Positions 1 to 8,214 of a stretch of 64,000 nt of DNA are shown here, in pieces. Both the position numbers and the translations under genes were made by a program. How positions within the stretch are numbered: position 1 is the first letter of the stretch; the number at the start of each line of letters is the position of its first letter. Under the pieces are notes generated by a model, which had not been told where the DNA came from, did not search any database, and was given only the letters and a program-made list of their open reading frames with translations. This DNA comes from UBA6623 sp965238125 (GTDB taxonomy: Bacteria > Acidobacteriota > Terriglobia > Bryobacterales > UBA6623), in NCBI GenBank assembly GCA_965238125.1, contig OZ250179.1:1240001-1304000 (forward strand), given 5' to 3'.

Positions 1-439
1 CTTCGTCGACCATCTTCTTCGCCAGCGCCACGGCGGGAACTCGGCGGTAGTTGTGCATCAGGAAGTGCCGGACTCCGGCTTTTTCCACCGCTTTCACCAT
101 CTGCTTGGCTTCCGGCAGAGTGTTGGAAAGAGGCTTCTCGCAAATGATGTGCTTGCCCTGCTTGGCGGCTTCGAGCACCATCGGGCAATGCAGGTCGCCG
201 GGCGTCGAGATGTCGACTAAGTCGATGTCGTCGCGGGCCATCACCTGCTGCCAATCCGTGGCGGCTTCCCGCCAGCCGTAGCTCGCCGCGGCGGCCTTGG
301 TCTCGGCGGGATTGCGCCCGACGATCACCTTCATCTCGACCTTCGGAGCGTCGGGGAAAAACATATTCACGCTACGCCAGGCCTGGCTGTGGGCCTTGCC
401 CATGAACTTCGTGCCGAATAATGCAACCCGAATGGCCAT
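1..439 (-). CDS. Gfo/Idh/MocA-family oxidoreductase, N-terminal part
   Basis: The reading frame starts at ATG 439 and runs off the window edge, leaving 146 codons. An N-terminal Rossmann strand (IRVALFG) is followed by the family hallmark EKP (in HIICEKPLSN), which places it in the Gfo/Idh/MocA NAD(P)-dependent sugar oxidoreductase family. The start is preceded by AAGGAAAA. No signal peptide is visible, so this member should be cytoplasmic, unlike the Tat-exported relative at 58219-59640. Substrate cannot be told. The C-terminal substrate-binding half lies outside the window. Confidence 0.85.
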   Translation of the reverse strand, partial: MAIRVALFGTKFMGKAHSQAWRSVNMFFPDAPKVEMKVIVGRNPAETKAAAASYGWREAATDWQQVMARDDIDLVDISTPGDLHCPMVLEAAKQGKHIICEKPLSNTLPEAKQMVKAVEKAGVRHFLMHNYRRVPAVALAKKMVDE

Positions 440-501
440 AGCGATTTTCCTTATTTGAACTAGAAGAGACGGGGAACTCAGGGCACCCGAGGCGGGCGGG
501 A

Positions 502-686
502 CTAGCCCGCATTTCTCACCGCCTGACGAGCAAAGCACACGATAGGCCCGCCATTACTTCGTTGCGCTTGCTCGCCGTGCTCACCGTACTGTTCAAGTAC
601 GCCTCCGCGCGTCAAGCGGCGCGCGCCTCGTACTGACGGACCTTTCATGCACTTTGCCTCGCCACGCGGTGAGAAAAGCGGGCTAG
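502..686. repeat. Inverted-repeat element between oxidoreductase and DUF948-like gene
   Basis: Positions 502-538 and 650-686 are an imperfect inverted repeat of about 35 bp, with outer sequence CTAGCCCGC(A/T)TTTCTCACC. They enclose about 110 bp of further palindromic sequence. The right arm contains the stop codon (683-685) of the neighbouring minus-strand gene. The core GCCCGCATTTCTCACC recurs once at about 40580-40595. It looks like a small palindromic intergenic (REP/MITE-like) element. Confidence 0.55.
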
Positions 687-1192
687 ATAAACATTTCTTC
701 GTCCACCGTGGCTCGGTCGACGCTTTGCCGCCGTCCGCCGAACAAGCTTTCCACGATCGCGCTCAAGGCCATCGCGACGGCGCGGATCTGCCGTATCGGC
801 GCCAGTAAGGTGCTCTGCATCGTGGCCGCCGTTTCGTTGACCTTTTCGAGCGCGCCCTCGACAGTCTGATCGACGCGGCTCAATTGCGTCTTGCTGAATG
901 CCGAAACATCGTCGAGAATCGAATCAACTTTTTCGGACTGCATTTTTGTCGCGTCCGCCAAGTCGCTGACCTTGCCGAGGATCTCTGTCGACTGCTCTCG
1001 CAATTGCTCGAGCGTCTTGAGCGAACTGTCGGCGACCGGCTCCCAACGGTCCAGAAAGAGCATCGAGCGTTCCTTGAGTGCTTTGACGGAACGGTAAATC
1101 CCAAATAAAAAGACCATCTGAAGAAGCAGGGCAACAGCCGCCACGCCCGTGAAGACCGCCATGATGACGAGAAGAGTCTGTTGGCTTTCCAT
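683..1192 (-). CDS. DUF948-like membrane-anchored coiled-coil protein
   Basis: A 169-residue protein with one N-terminal membrane span (about residues 8-30) followed by a long, charged, probably coiled-coil region (about 35-140) and a short C-terminal tail. This layout resembles the DUF948 group, small single-pass proteins often encoded beside YtxH proteins, as here (1250-1555, 57 bp upstream, same strand). Function is unknown; an envelope or stress role is inferred only from the pairing. The stop codon lies inside the inverted repeat at 502-686. Confidence 0.6.
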   Translation of the reverse strand: MESQQTLLVIMAVFTGVAAVALLLQMVFLFGIYRSVKALKERSMLFLDRWEPVADSSLKTLEQLREQSTEILGKVSDLADATKMQSEKVDSILDDVSAFSKTQLSRVDQTVEGALEKVNETAATMQSTLLAPIRQIRAVAMALSAIVESLFGGRRQSVDRATVDEEMFI

Positions 1193-1249
1193 TTCGCCTA
1201 TTTCCTCACGGCATTCTCCGGCCGGGGGCGGACAGCGAATCCTGTCGAT

Positions 1250-1555
1250 CTACGGCCCGGCCGGCTCGCGGCCGGAGCTGTCAACGACGGACTCTCGGTA
1301 CGCCCGGCGTCCGGCTTCCAGCGCCGCGGTGACGCGGTCTTTGCGGACATGCAGCGAGCCGCGCCCTTTGTCCAGAATTTCCTCGGCTTGGTGACGTAGC
1401 TCACCGCCCCGGCGGAGCAGATAGTCGCCGCTTTCTTCAGCCCGCGTGCGTAAGTCATTTCGCAGCGCGTCCCCGGGCCGAGGAGCGAAGAGTAACCCGA
1501 CGGCTGCACCCACTCCCAAGCCCAATAAAAAGCTGAGAGGTTGCGATGCGGCCAT
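1250..1555 (-). CDS. YtxH domain-containing protein
   Basis: A 101-residue protein. The N-terminus has a glycine-rich membrane segment ending in a LLFAPRPG motif, the signature of YtxH/general-stress membrane proteins, followed by an amphipathic helical region rich in Arg and Glu. A GGGGAGA Shine-Dalgarno lies just upstream of ATG 1555. It is the first gene of a probable two-gene operon with the DUF948-like protein. YtxH proteins are small, stress-associated and membrane-anchored; the molecular function is unknown. Confidence 0.75.
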   Translation of the reverse strand: MAASQPLSFLLGLGVGAAVGLLFAPRPGDALRNDLRTRAEESGDYLLRRGGELRHQAEEILDKGRGSLHVRKDRVTAALEAGRRAYRESVVDSSGREPAGP

Positions 1556-2058
1556 AGTTATCTCCCCAAACGATCGTAACCCGCATGACTCGCCGTGGCG
1601 GAGCGTCCGATACTCACGGACCGGTCGATGGGATTTTCAAGGCTGATGTTAACACATCGCGGCCTGATTTCGGACCGCATCGAGCGCCGAGATACCTTCC
1701 GGTCGCTCATCAGCCGCACCCCCGGGTGGGCGGTGATGCCGTCCCTTCTCCGCGCGTTCGGGGAGCAACGGCAAGGGACGGAAACGTGTTGCGATAGGTG
1801 GGGTAAGAGATTAGATATCGGATTGTAAAATTCCGGATAAAGAAATAATAAAGTTACTAGATTCAGACGTTTATAGCTGTTAAGCTTATGTTTCGGGGCG
1901 GCCTCCTGACTCCCCTGCATGTGTGAGGCCGGTCGCTTTGATGCTCTCGACGCGTTCCCTGTTCGCGTTGGTGCCAAGTGCTGAGTGCCGTCGGCCACTG
2001 TGGCGGCAGGCGGACTCCGGTGGAAGGTTGCGTACCCATCGCGAGCGTGTTGCACAAA
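1556..2058. other. Intergenic stretch, no gene seen
   Basis: About 500 bp without a convincing gene. Around 1810-1880 the sequence becomes clearly AT-rich (runs such as AAAGAAATAATAAAG), the kind of composition expected at a promoter region. It lies upstream of the minus-strand YtxH operon and of the plus-strand ORF at 2059. An open frame of 165 codons on the minus strand has Arg/His/Ser-rich shadow composition and I do not accept it. Confidence 0.5.
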
Positions 2059-2388
2059 ATGAAGCCCGCTATCGGTAGAGACGAGGACTTTTCAGCCCAA
2101 GCCGTTCATTACTTGCCGGAATCGGAGGAGCAAGTTTGTCTTGCCGTAACGAGGCTCGAGAGCGGAGCATGGAAGGCACATCTGCGTGGCCGGGGCATTT
2201 CGATCGTCGAGCATTTCGACAGCGCCGAACGGGCTCGTGAAGAGGTCTTGGGGTGGTTTCAGCGGTCCTTTATTTCCCACGCCTGCAATCCGCGCTGCCG
2301 CCTGCAATCCCTGCCGGCGACGAACGGTCGCGGGTCGACGTCCCACCTGAGTGCATGGGGGGAAGAAGCGACCGCTAAAGGCGTTTAG
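2059..2388 (+). CDS. Hypothetical protein
   Basis: A 109-residue frame from ATG 2059. Residues up to about 70 read like a genuine acidic/amphipathic protein (for example EHFDSAERAREEVLGWFQRS). The last 35 residues look less coding-like. No family recognised. The same frame is open further upstream to 1978, but that extension is Cys/Gly/Arg-rich and unlikely. Confidence is modest because nothing but composition supports it. Confidence 0.4.
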   Translation: MKPAIGRDEDFSAQAVHYLPESEEQVCLAVTRLESGAWKAHLRGRGISIVEHFDSAERAREEVLGWFQRSFISHACNPRCRLQSLPATNGRGSTSHLSAWGEEATAKGV

Positions 2389-2504
2389 CAATCGGTTCGT
2401 ACGGCCCTGGTGCGCTGCCGTGAAGGTTGCTCGCTACGCCCCCAAGTTCTCGAGAAACAGGCTCGAGGTAATCAGCAGTAACGTTAACGCCGGCCAGCTC
2501 CGCG

Positions 2505-3062
2505 CTACACGGGGTTCGGCGTCTGGGCCACCATGATGCGCTTTTGAAAGTCGGCCAGCATCGACTCGTCGAGCCGCACTTGCGTCGGCCGCTTGCGGAG
2601 TGTCGTCATGCGGTCGATCTTATCCTGTAGCTTCAGCAACGAGTAAAAGAGGTTTTCCGGCCGCGGGGGGCAGCCCATGACGTAAACGTCGACCGGAACG
2701 ATCTTGTCGACGCCCTGTAAGACGCCATAGGTATTGAACGGACCGCCGACGCTCGAGCAGGCTCCCATGGAGATGCACCATTTCGGCTCCGGCATCTGTT
2801 CCCAGATTCGTTTGAGGACCGGGGCCATCTTTAAGGTGACCGTTCCGGCCACGATCATGAGGTCGGACTGGCGGGGGCTGGGCCGAAAAACTTCCGAACC
2901 GAAGCGAGCGATGTCGAAGCGCGAGGTCGACGACGCGATCATCTCGATCGCGCAACAGGCCAAGCCGAAGGTCAGGGGCCAGATGGCCGATTTACGAGCC
3001 CAGTTGAAAACGTAGTCCACCGAGGTGGTCAGGAAGTTGCGTTCAAATTGGTTCTGCAGCAT
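2505..3062 (-). CDS. nuoB: NADH-quinone oxidoreductase subunit B
   Basis: A 185-residue complex I subunit that carries the N2 [4Fe-4S] cluster, the last iron-sulfur centre before quinone. The ligands are visible as adjacent Cys36-Cys37, Cys102 and Cys131. The spacing (65 then 29 residues) is identical to E. coli NuoB Cys63/64, 129 and 158, and the motif GPFNTYGVLQGVDKIVPVDV is intact. It acts in the peripheral arm at the cytoplasmic membrane. No other nuo gene lies in the flanking 2.5 kb on either side, so this is a solitary or detached copy. The start at 3062 fits the family length. Confidence 0.93.
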   Translation of the reverse strand: MLQNQFERNFLTTSVDYVFNWARKSAIWPLTFGLACCAIEMIASSTSRFDIARFGSEVFRPSPRQSDLMIVAGTVTLKMAPVLKRIWEQMPEPKWCISMGACSSVGGPFNTYGVLQGVDKIVPVDVYVMGCPPRPENLFYSLLKLQDKIDRMTTLRKRPTQVRLDESMLADFQKRIMVAQTPNPV

Positions 3063-3145
3063 GACGTCTCGCTCGGACTCTCCATTATAAGGAATTCGGG
3101 GCGGTCGGCCAAGACCGGACAGGGTCTCGGGTTCAGGGGGCTGTG

Positions 3146-4054
3146 TTAACGGTCCCCGCCGGTCTTCCTGGCGGCCTCGATCATCTTGGGCATCGTGGGC
3201 AGGACATCCGGACTCACCTGCTCGAGCTCATCGGCGCCTGCGGGCGTGATGGTGATAAAGCCCTGATCTTCCGTCATGATCAGCGACTTGCCGCGCAAAT
3301 ACCAAATGGCGAACTGGAGATGTTCGGTGGGGCAGTCAAGCAAGCGGCCGAAGTCGCGAATCCGCATACCCGGTCTATCCGGGTCATTCTTGCGCTTCAT
3401 GTAAAGCGCGGAAAGTAAGGCCCAACGCTTTTTCTTTTCCTCCTCGATGCCCGATCCGGCGCTGGTTTCGGGTTTATCGAAGATCTGCCAACGAACCTCC
3501 GTCGCGGCGCGGTGCCGCGCGTCGTATTCCGCCCGCTTTTCCGGATCGCTGAGAACGCGATAGGCCTGCAGGATCAACTGAAACGCCGCCTGGTTCCCGG
3601 TTGCGGCATTATCGGGGTGAAAGCGCTGCGCCATCATGCGGTAGACACGTTGAATGGTGTCCAAATCGGCGTTCGGGCTGATCTGAAGCGCTTCATAGTA
3701 ATCCGTCAGCGAAGGGTCGCCCTCGATCTTGTACGAGGCGCGGGCGTGCGCCGCCTCGAAGGCCAAGCCGGAACGGTAAACGCCCTCGTCGTGCAGCCGG
3801 CAGTGGATCACCTGCGTTTCGGTAGTGCCGTCGGCGTTGCGGAAATTCGGCGCCGGAAGGTTAAAGGCTTTCAGATCCGCGCCGACTGTAAGCGGCTCTT
3901 CCGTTTCAATGCCGCACCCGAAATCACTGATGTCGATTAGCCGTGCCGACGAACGACCTGTCTTGCCGCCGCCGGACGCAAGTTCGTACTCCACCTTCTC
4001 TCCGACGGGAGTCGGTTTTCGTGGATTTCTTCTACGTTCCGATCGTTGTGCCAT
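3146..4054 (-). CDS. PilZ-like / J-domain / C-terminal winged-helix-like fusion protein
   Basis: A 302-residue three-part protein. Residues 7-105 resemble a PilZ domain: an Arg-rich N-terminal patch (RRRNPR, 7-12) and a DISDFG motif (41-46) match the RxxxR and (D/N)xSxxG elements that bind cyclic-di-GMP. Residues 117-180 are a J-domain with the invariant HPD at 146-148 and the helix III/IV ending RVLSDPEKRAEYDA. Residues about 205-300 look like a small winged-helix fold. J-domains stimulate Hsp70 ATPase activity, so the protein may recruit DnaK in response to c-di-GMP; that link is inference. No zinc-finger or Gly/Phe region of canonical DnaJ is present. Confidence 0.75.
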   Translation of the reverse strand: MAQRSERRRNPRKPTPVGEKVEYELASGGGKTGRSSARLIDISDFGCGIETEEPLTVGADLKAFNLPAPNFRNADGTTETQVIHCRLHDEGVYRSGLAFEAAHARASYKIEGDPSLTDYYEALQISPNADLDTIQRVYRMMAQRFHPDNAATGNQAAFQLILQAYRVLSDPEKRAEYDARHRAATEVRWQIFDKPETSAGSGIEEEKKKRWALLSALYMKRKNDPDRPGMRIRDFGRLLDCPTEHLQFAIWYLRGKSLIMTEDQGFITITPAGADELEQVSPDVLPTMPKMIEAARKTGGDR

Positions 4055-4310
4055 GGTTCTCTTTGTTGAGCCGGGTTAGGATGGGCGACCATTTTGCCGG
4101 ATGGAAAGATGTGATCTCCGCCTTTCGTCGGGAGCATAGAGCCCTGTTGTCCCAACGAAAATCGGAGTCTATCATACACCCTGGGGACTCGAAGCGCAGT
4201 GCCGACCGACCCGCTGGAGGGACGAATTCTCGCCGTGGCGCTGTTCGGGGGAGGCGCCGCAACGAATCAAGCGATCCGGGGGGCGGTGGGAAGCGAGGGA
4301 GTGGGTCGGG

Positions 4311-4432
4311 CTAGGGGGAGTCTGTCCCACAGAAAATTTTCGGTACCACATCTAGAAACGAAGGATAAGGATTGCACAACATATTGTGGCTAAAACTGCC
4401 AAATTTCGTTCTGTGGGACAGACTCCTAGGGG
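4311..4432. repeat. MITE-like inverted-repeat element
   Basis: A 122-bp element with terminal inverted repeats: the left arm 4311-4339 and right arm 4401-4432 share AGTCTGTCCCACAGAA and its complement, including CTAGG ends. It has no coding capacity. The right arm abuts the stop codon of the gene at 4434. A solo right arm (21 bp identical) lies at 21797-21817. Confidence 0.65.
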
Positions 4433-4433
4433 G

Positions 4434-4706
4434 CTAGGCGGAGATCTTGAGGGCCCGGAGAAACAGTCGATCGACGTCGCTTAAGAGCAGCTCATCAGGC
4501 GTCGTACTGTCCGCCGTCGAGCTGACCGCTACGGCCGAAGCATCGTCGTCTTTCTCGGAGGCGAATTTTGCGTCGACTGAAAGCTCGACGGCATAACCGG
4601 CCCTCTTGATGTCATCCAGGATGACGGCCATTGGTTCGGAGCCCTCAAGAGATTTGTGCACGGCGTCGCCGAGTTGTTGCATCAAATCCTGCATTTGCGT
4701 GTTCAC
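4434..4706 (-). CDS. Small acidic hypothetical protein
   Basis: A 90-residue acidic protein without membrane span or recognised domain. The first half is amphipathic helix followed by a DDIKRAGYAVELSVDAKF segment; the middle is Asp/Ser/Thr-rich; the end is a helix (DVDRLFLRALKIS). GGAGACTTC precedes the start at a plausible distance. Composition is coding-like. The function is unknown. The stop codon touches the MITE-like element at 4311-4432. Confidence 0.6.
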   Translation of the reverse strand: MNTQMQDLMQQLGDAVHKSLEGSEPMAVILDDIKRAGYAVELSVDAKFASEKDDDASAVAVSSTADSTTPDELLLSDVDRLFLRALKISA

Positions 4707-4935
4707 GGAAGTCTCCTTCTGTCGGCCGACAATCGGGTCTCATTCGTGGCTGATTGCCTCGGCACCCTATGCTCTATACCCAGCCTATAGCCCGCGCCGG
4801 TTTTCGACAATCAGGTGTCTTTTGGTTTTAGGGGGGTCCGTCGGTACTTTTTTTGATAGGCCATTCGTTCACTGACAATTCAGTCGTTTAACCTATGCGG
4901 GAATAGTACGCCGCGGCGCATCGGCAGACGGCCTA

Positions 4936-6029
4936 TTGAGTCTCGCATAATATCCTGTCAATCGAGACAAAGAGAAGACTGTTTCCAGAAAGCGGTAATC
5001 AAGCGCGGTTTGCGGCGCATGCGCCGCAGCGTTTTGCGGGCACGTTCGTCGAGTTCCCAGTAGTCCTTCGGACAGACGTTCGGCAACTCGTGCTGTTTCC
5101 AGTACGCCCAGATGTATTCCACCGGATTCAGCTCCGGCGCATACGCCGGCAAATACTCCGTCACGATATGGCCTTGCGAGAGTTCAATGAACTCTCGCAC
5201 CATCCGACTGCGATGCGCCGGCAAGCGGTCCCAGACGATCATCAACGGGCCGTCCATGTGGCGAACCAAGGCCTTCAGAAAGTCGATGACCTCCAACTCG
5301 CCAATCGCGCCGGGATAGAGCCGAAAGTAAAAGTTGCGCAACGTCAACCCGGCCGACACCGAAAGCTTCTGCCAATTGAAGTTGAACTCCAGCAGCGGCG
5401 TCTCGCCGCGCGGCGCCCAGGTGCGGCAACGATGCGGCTTCTGACTCCATCCGCTTTCGTCGATGAAGACGATCGTGCGGTCTTGTTTGCGGGCTTTTTT
5501 TTAATGGCCGGCCACCTCTTGCACTTCCAGTCGCGGATGGCCTCTTCGTTGCGCTCGCGGGCTTTGCCGACCGGGCGTTGCGGGCTCCAGCCGAGCGCCC
5601 GCAGGATCTTCCAGACATGGCCCTCGTGATAGCGCACGCCGAACTCGTCTCGGATCAGACGAGCCACCCGCGGACAGCTCCACAACGGCGTCGGGAAGCC
5701 GTGCGCCTCGGGGCCTTCGAGCAGCAGGATCTCCAGGCGTTCGAGCTGCGTGGCGTCTAATAGCGGCTTGCGGCCGGCGCGGCCGGCCTTGCGCAGCCCG
5801 GCCTCGCCTTGCGCCAGGTACTGTCGTCGCCACTCACTGACGGTTTGGCGGGCGACTGTCAGACGCCTGGCGGTTTCGGACTGATTGAGTCCTTCATCGA
5901 GCAAACGCATCGCTTCGAAACGGCGTTTCTCCAATGCTTCGAAATCGCGGCGCTTTCCTTTCGGTGTTCCCATACATAAGAATACGTACGGCAACACCAA
6001 AAGGTGTCACTCTATTTTGCGAGACTCAA
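4936..6029 (-). mobile_element. IS630-family element, subtype A, copy 1
   Basis: A 1094-bp insertion sequence bounded by TA dinucleotides (4934-4935 and 6030-6031), the target duplication typical of IS630/Tc1-mariner elements. Both termini read inward as TTGAGTCTCGCA. It contains a single transposase in two overlapping frames. The same subtype recurs at 54276-55369 and from 62978 to the window end. Confidence 0.95.
4958..5973 (-). CDS. IS630-family transposase, orfA/orfB joined by -1 frameshift
   Basis: orfA starts at ATG 5973 (MGTPKGKRRDFEALEKRR) and has an N-terminal helix-turn-helix (NQSETARRLTVARQTVSEW). orfB carries the DDE triad: FIDESG, VWDRLPAHRS and NPVEYIWAYWK. The two are in different frames. 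A run of eight A on the coding strand (5495-5502) follows ATT, and the -1 frame has a TAA right before that run. orfB is therefore reachable only by -1 slippage on the A8 run, giving a 338-residue fusion, normal for the family. If no slippage occurs, orfA runs on to 5344. Confidence 0.9.
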
Positions 6030-6134
6030 TAGATTGCAGCGCCCTTGTCGACTGGAAGCCGGTCGGCGGATTGCGTCGCGGACTGCGTGGGGTGGAGTGC
6101 GTCCCGGCCGGCCCTCTCGAACGAGAGACCTTGT

Positions 6135-6620
6135 TCACATCTTGTACTGCCCGAGGTCTTCGTCGCTGAGGTTTTCCAACCATCGGCGCAGCTCTTCGCT
6201 GGTGGCCTTATCGTTGACGGCGTTGCTGACTTTCGACGATTTCAATACTTCGTCTTCGACATAGATCGGACAATCGAGCCGCAGGGCCACGGCCAGGGCG
6301 TCGCTGGGGCGGGAATCGACGGCGATCATCTCTCCATTGCGCTCGATCCAGATGACGGCGAAGAATGTGTCGTCCTTGAGTTCGCTGACGACCACTTTGC
6401 GAACCCCCGTGGTCAGACCGAAGAGCAGATTCTTGATCAGGTCATGCGTCATCGGGCGCGGCGTAGTGACCTTTTCGATCTCGAGGGCGATCGCATTGGC
6501 CTCATACACCCCGACCCAAATCGGTAATACCGCTTTCCCTTCAACATCTTTAAGGATCACGATCGGCATGTTCGTGACCGGGTCCATCATCAGTCCCCGA
6601 ATCTTCATTTCCACTTCCAT
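6135..6620 (-). CDS. Bifunctional nuclease family protein (DUF151/BFN)
   Basis: A 161-residue protein of the BFN/DUF151 family, proteins reported to have nuclease activity in plants and widespread in bacteria. The family core is clear: a strand with PIVILKD, then LPIWVGVYEANAIA, RPMTHDL, and the acidic DSRPSDALAVAL segment. GGAGG lies 6 nt before ATG 6620. It sits 36 bp downstream of miaB on the same strand and probably shares its transcript. Confidence 0.85.
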   Translation of the reverse strand: MEVEMKIRGLMMDPVTNMPIVILKDVEGKAVLPIWVGVYEANAIALEIEKVTTPRPMTHDLIKNLLFGLTTGVRKVVVSELKDDTFFAVIWIERNGEMIAVDSRPSDALAVALRLDCPIYVEDEVLKSSKVSNAVNDKATSEELRRWLENLSDEDLGQYKM

Positions 6621-6656
6621 CGCGTCCTCCGAGTCTTGCCTTTCCTTGAAGAATGC

Positions 6657-8027
6657 CTACTGCAGAATGCGCAGAGGGTGAAATGCGGGGATTGGGCTCC
6701 GGGCCGTCAGCTTACCGACCAAGGAGTTCGGACCCGCGGCCGTCACACGGACACGGCAATACGTCCCAATCCAATCCGCTTCACCGTCCAGATCGGCGGG
6801 GACGGTGAAATTCAACACCCGATTCTGAGTCGTTCGCCCGATCCATTGTTGAAGTTTCTCGCGCCGACCCTCGACGAGAACTTCCTCTTCGCGGCCGATA
6901 AACCGCTCGTTGTTTCGCATCTGAATGCGGCGTTGCATTTCCTGCAAGGCCGCCAGCCGCCGTGACTTTTCCGTTTCGGGAACGGCCTTGTCGTAGGAAA
7001 TGGCCGCAGTGCCGGCACGGGGTGAATACTTGAACGAGAAGACCGAATCGTACTGCACCTGCTCCAGCAACGAGAGCGTTTCATCGAAGTCCTTCTCGGT
7101 CTCGCCCGGGAAACCGACGATGATGTCGGTGCTGAGCGCGATGTCGCGCCGGGACGACCGAATATTCTCGATCCGCTCAAGGTATTGTTCGCGGGTGTAG
7201 TTGCGCTCCATCCGGTTCAAGATCGTGCTGGAGCCCGATTGCACCGGCAGATGCACATGGTCGCAGAGTGTCGGATGATCGTCGATCGCGCGCACGATGT
7301 CGGATGTAAAGTCGCGCGGATGAGAAGTCGTAAACCTGACTCGACGGATGCCCCCGACTTGACCGACGGCGGCCAGCACCTGCGCGAAATTCCAGCCCGC
7401 CGGGGTGGGGTCGCGGTAGCTGTTGACGTTCTGACCGAGCAGTTGGATTTCCGTGTAGCCGTTGGCCGCGAGTTGCTCCGCTTCGTGGACCACGCCGCCG
7501 AGAGTTCGGCTGCGCTCCGGGCCGCGGGTGAAAGGCACCACGCAGTAGGCGCAGTGCTTGTTGCAGCCTTCAATGATCGTGATGTAGGCGCGATGCGGAT
7601 TGTCGCGCCGCGTCAGGGGCGTATCGAAGGTTTCATCGGTGTCGAGATCCAGACCGGTGACGCGATTTTCGCCGGCTTCGACGCGGTCCACTAACTCCGC
7701 CAAGCCGTTATAACCGGCCGAGCCGCAAACCAAGCTCACGTGCGGCGCTTGCTCGAAGATTTCTTCGCCTTTGTGCTGCGCCACGCAGCCCAGTACTCCG
7801 AAGATTTTCCCCTCGGCCTTGTGCCGTTTGAAATTGGCGAGCCGCGAAAAGACCTTCTGCTCGGCTTTGTCTCGGATGCTGCAGGTGTTGTAGAGAACGA
7901 GCCCCGCCGTCACGACGTCGGAAACTTCCTGATACCCCTTCGCGAGCAGAGTGCCGCGCACCTTTTCGCTGTCATGAACATTCATCTGACAGCCGAAAGT
8001 CTCCAGATAGAACGTCTTTTTCGGCAC
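6657..8027 (-). CDS. miaB: tRNA-2-methylthio-N6-dimethylallyladenosine synthase
   Basis: A radical-SAM methylthiotransferase that converts i6A37 to ms2i6A37 in tRNAs reading UNN codons. All three parts are visible: the N-terminal UPF0004 domain with its three cluster cysteines (in FGCQMN, YNTCSIRD and LGCVAQ); the radical-SAM motif CNKHCAYC (CxxxCxxC); and a C-terminal TRAM domain (about the last 65 residues). I take GTG 8027 as start because the family begins a few residues before KTFYLETFGCQMN, giving 456 residues. In-frame ATGs at 8087 and 8132 would add unconserved residues. Confidence 0.93.
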   Translation of the reverse strand: MPKKTFYLETFGCQMNVHDSEKVRGTLLAKGYQEVSDVVTAGLVLYNTCSIRDKAEQKVFSRLANFKRHKAEGKIFGVLGCVAQHKGEEIFEQAPHVSLVCGSAGYNGLAELVDRVEAGENRVTGLDLDTDETFDTPLTRRDNPHRAYITIIEGCNKHCAYCVVPFTRGPERSRTLGGVVHEAEQLAANGYTEIQLLGQNVNSYRDPTPAGWNFAQVLAAVGQVGGIRRVRFTTSHPRDFTSDIVRAIDDHPTLCDHVHLPVQSGSSTILNRMERNYTREQYLERIENIRSSRRDIALSTDIIVGFPGETEKDFDETLSLLEQVQYDSVFSFKYSPRAGTAAISYDKAVPETEKSRRLAALQEMQRRIQMRNNERFIGREEEVLVEGRREKLQQWIGRTTQNRVLNFTVPADLDGEADWIGTYCRVRVTAAGPNSLVGKLTARSPIPAFHPLRILQ

Positions 8028-8214
8028 GAGGGAGCCCAACTTCCTCAAGTATAGCAGCCGTCTCGGACCGTTCCCGACCGGCGACATCAAGGCCCGCCAA
8101 GCCTCCAACCGAGAGTGTGGAAGAACGTTCAAGGCTGAAGAAAAAGCCGAAACTCCGCGGCAACTTTACAAGGAGAATACCAGCCTGAGCGCAGGCCCCG
8201 GGGCCGACAGCGGG

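Noticed and set aside
1558..2055. 165-codon minus-strand frame upstream of YtxH
   Set aside because: Composition (His/Arg/Ser/Pro-rich) and the AT-rich promoter-like patch in the middle argue against coding.
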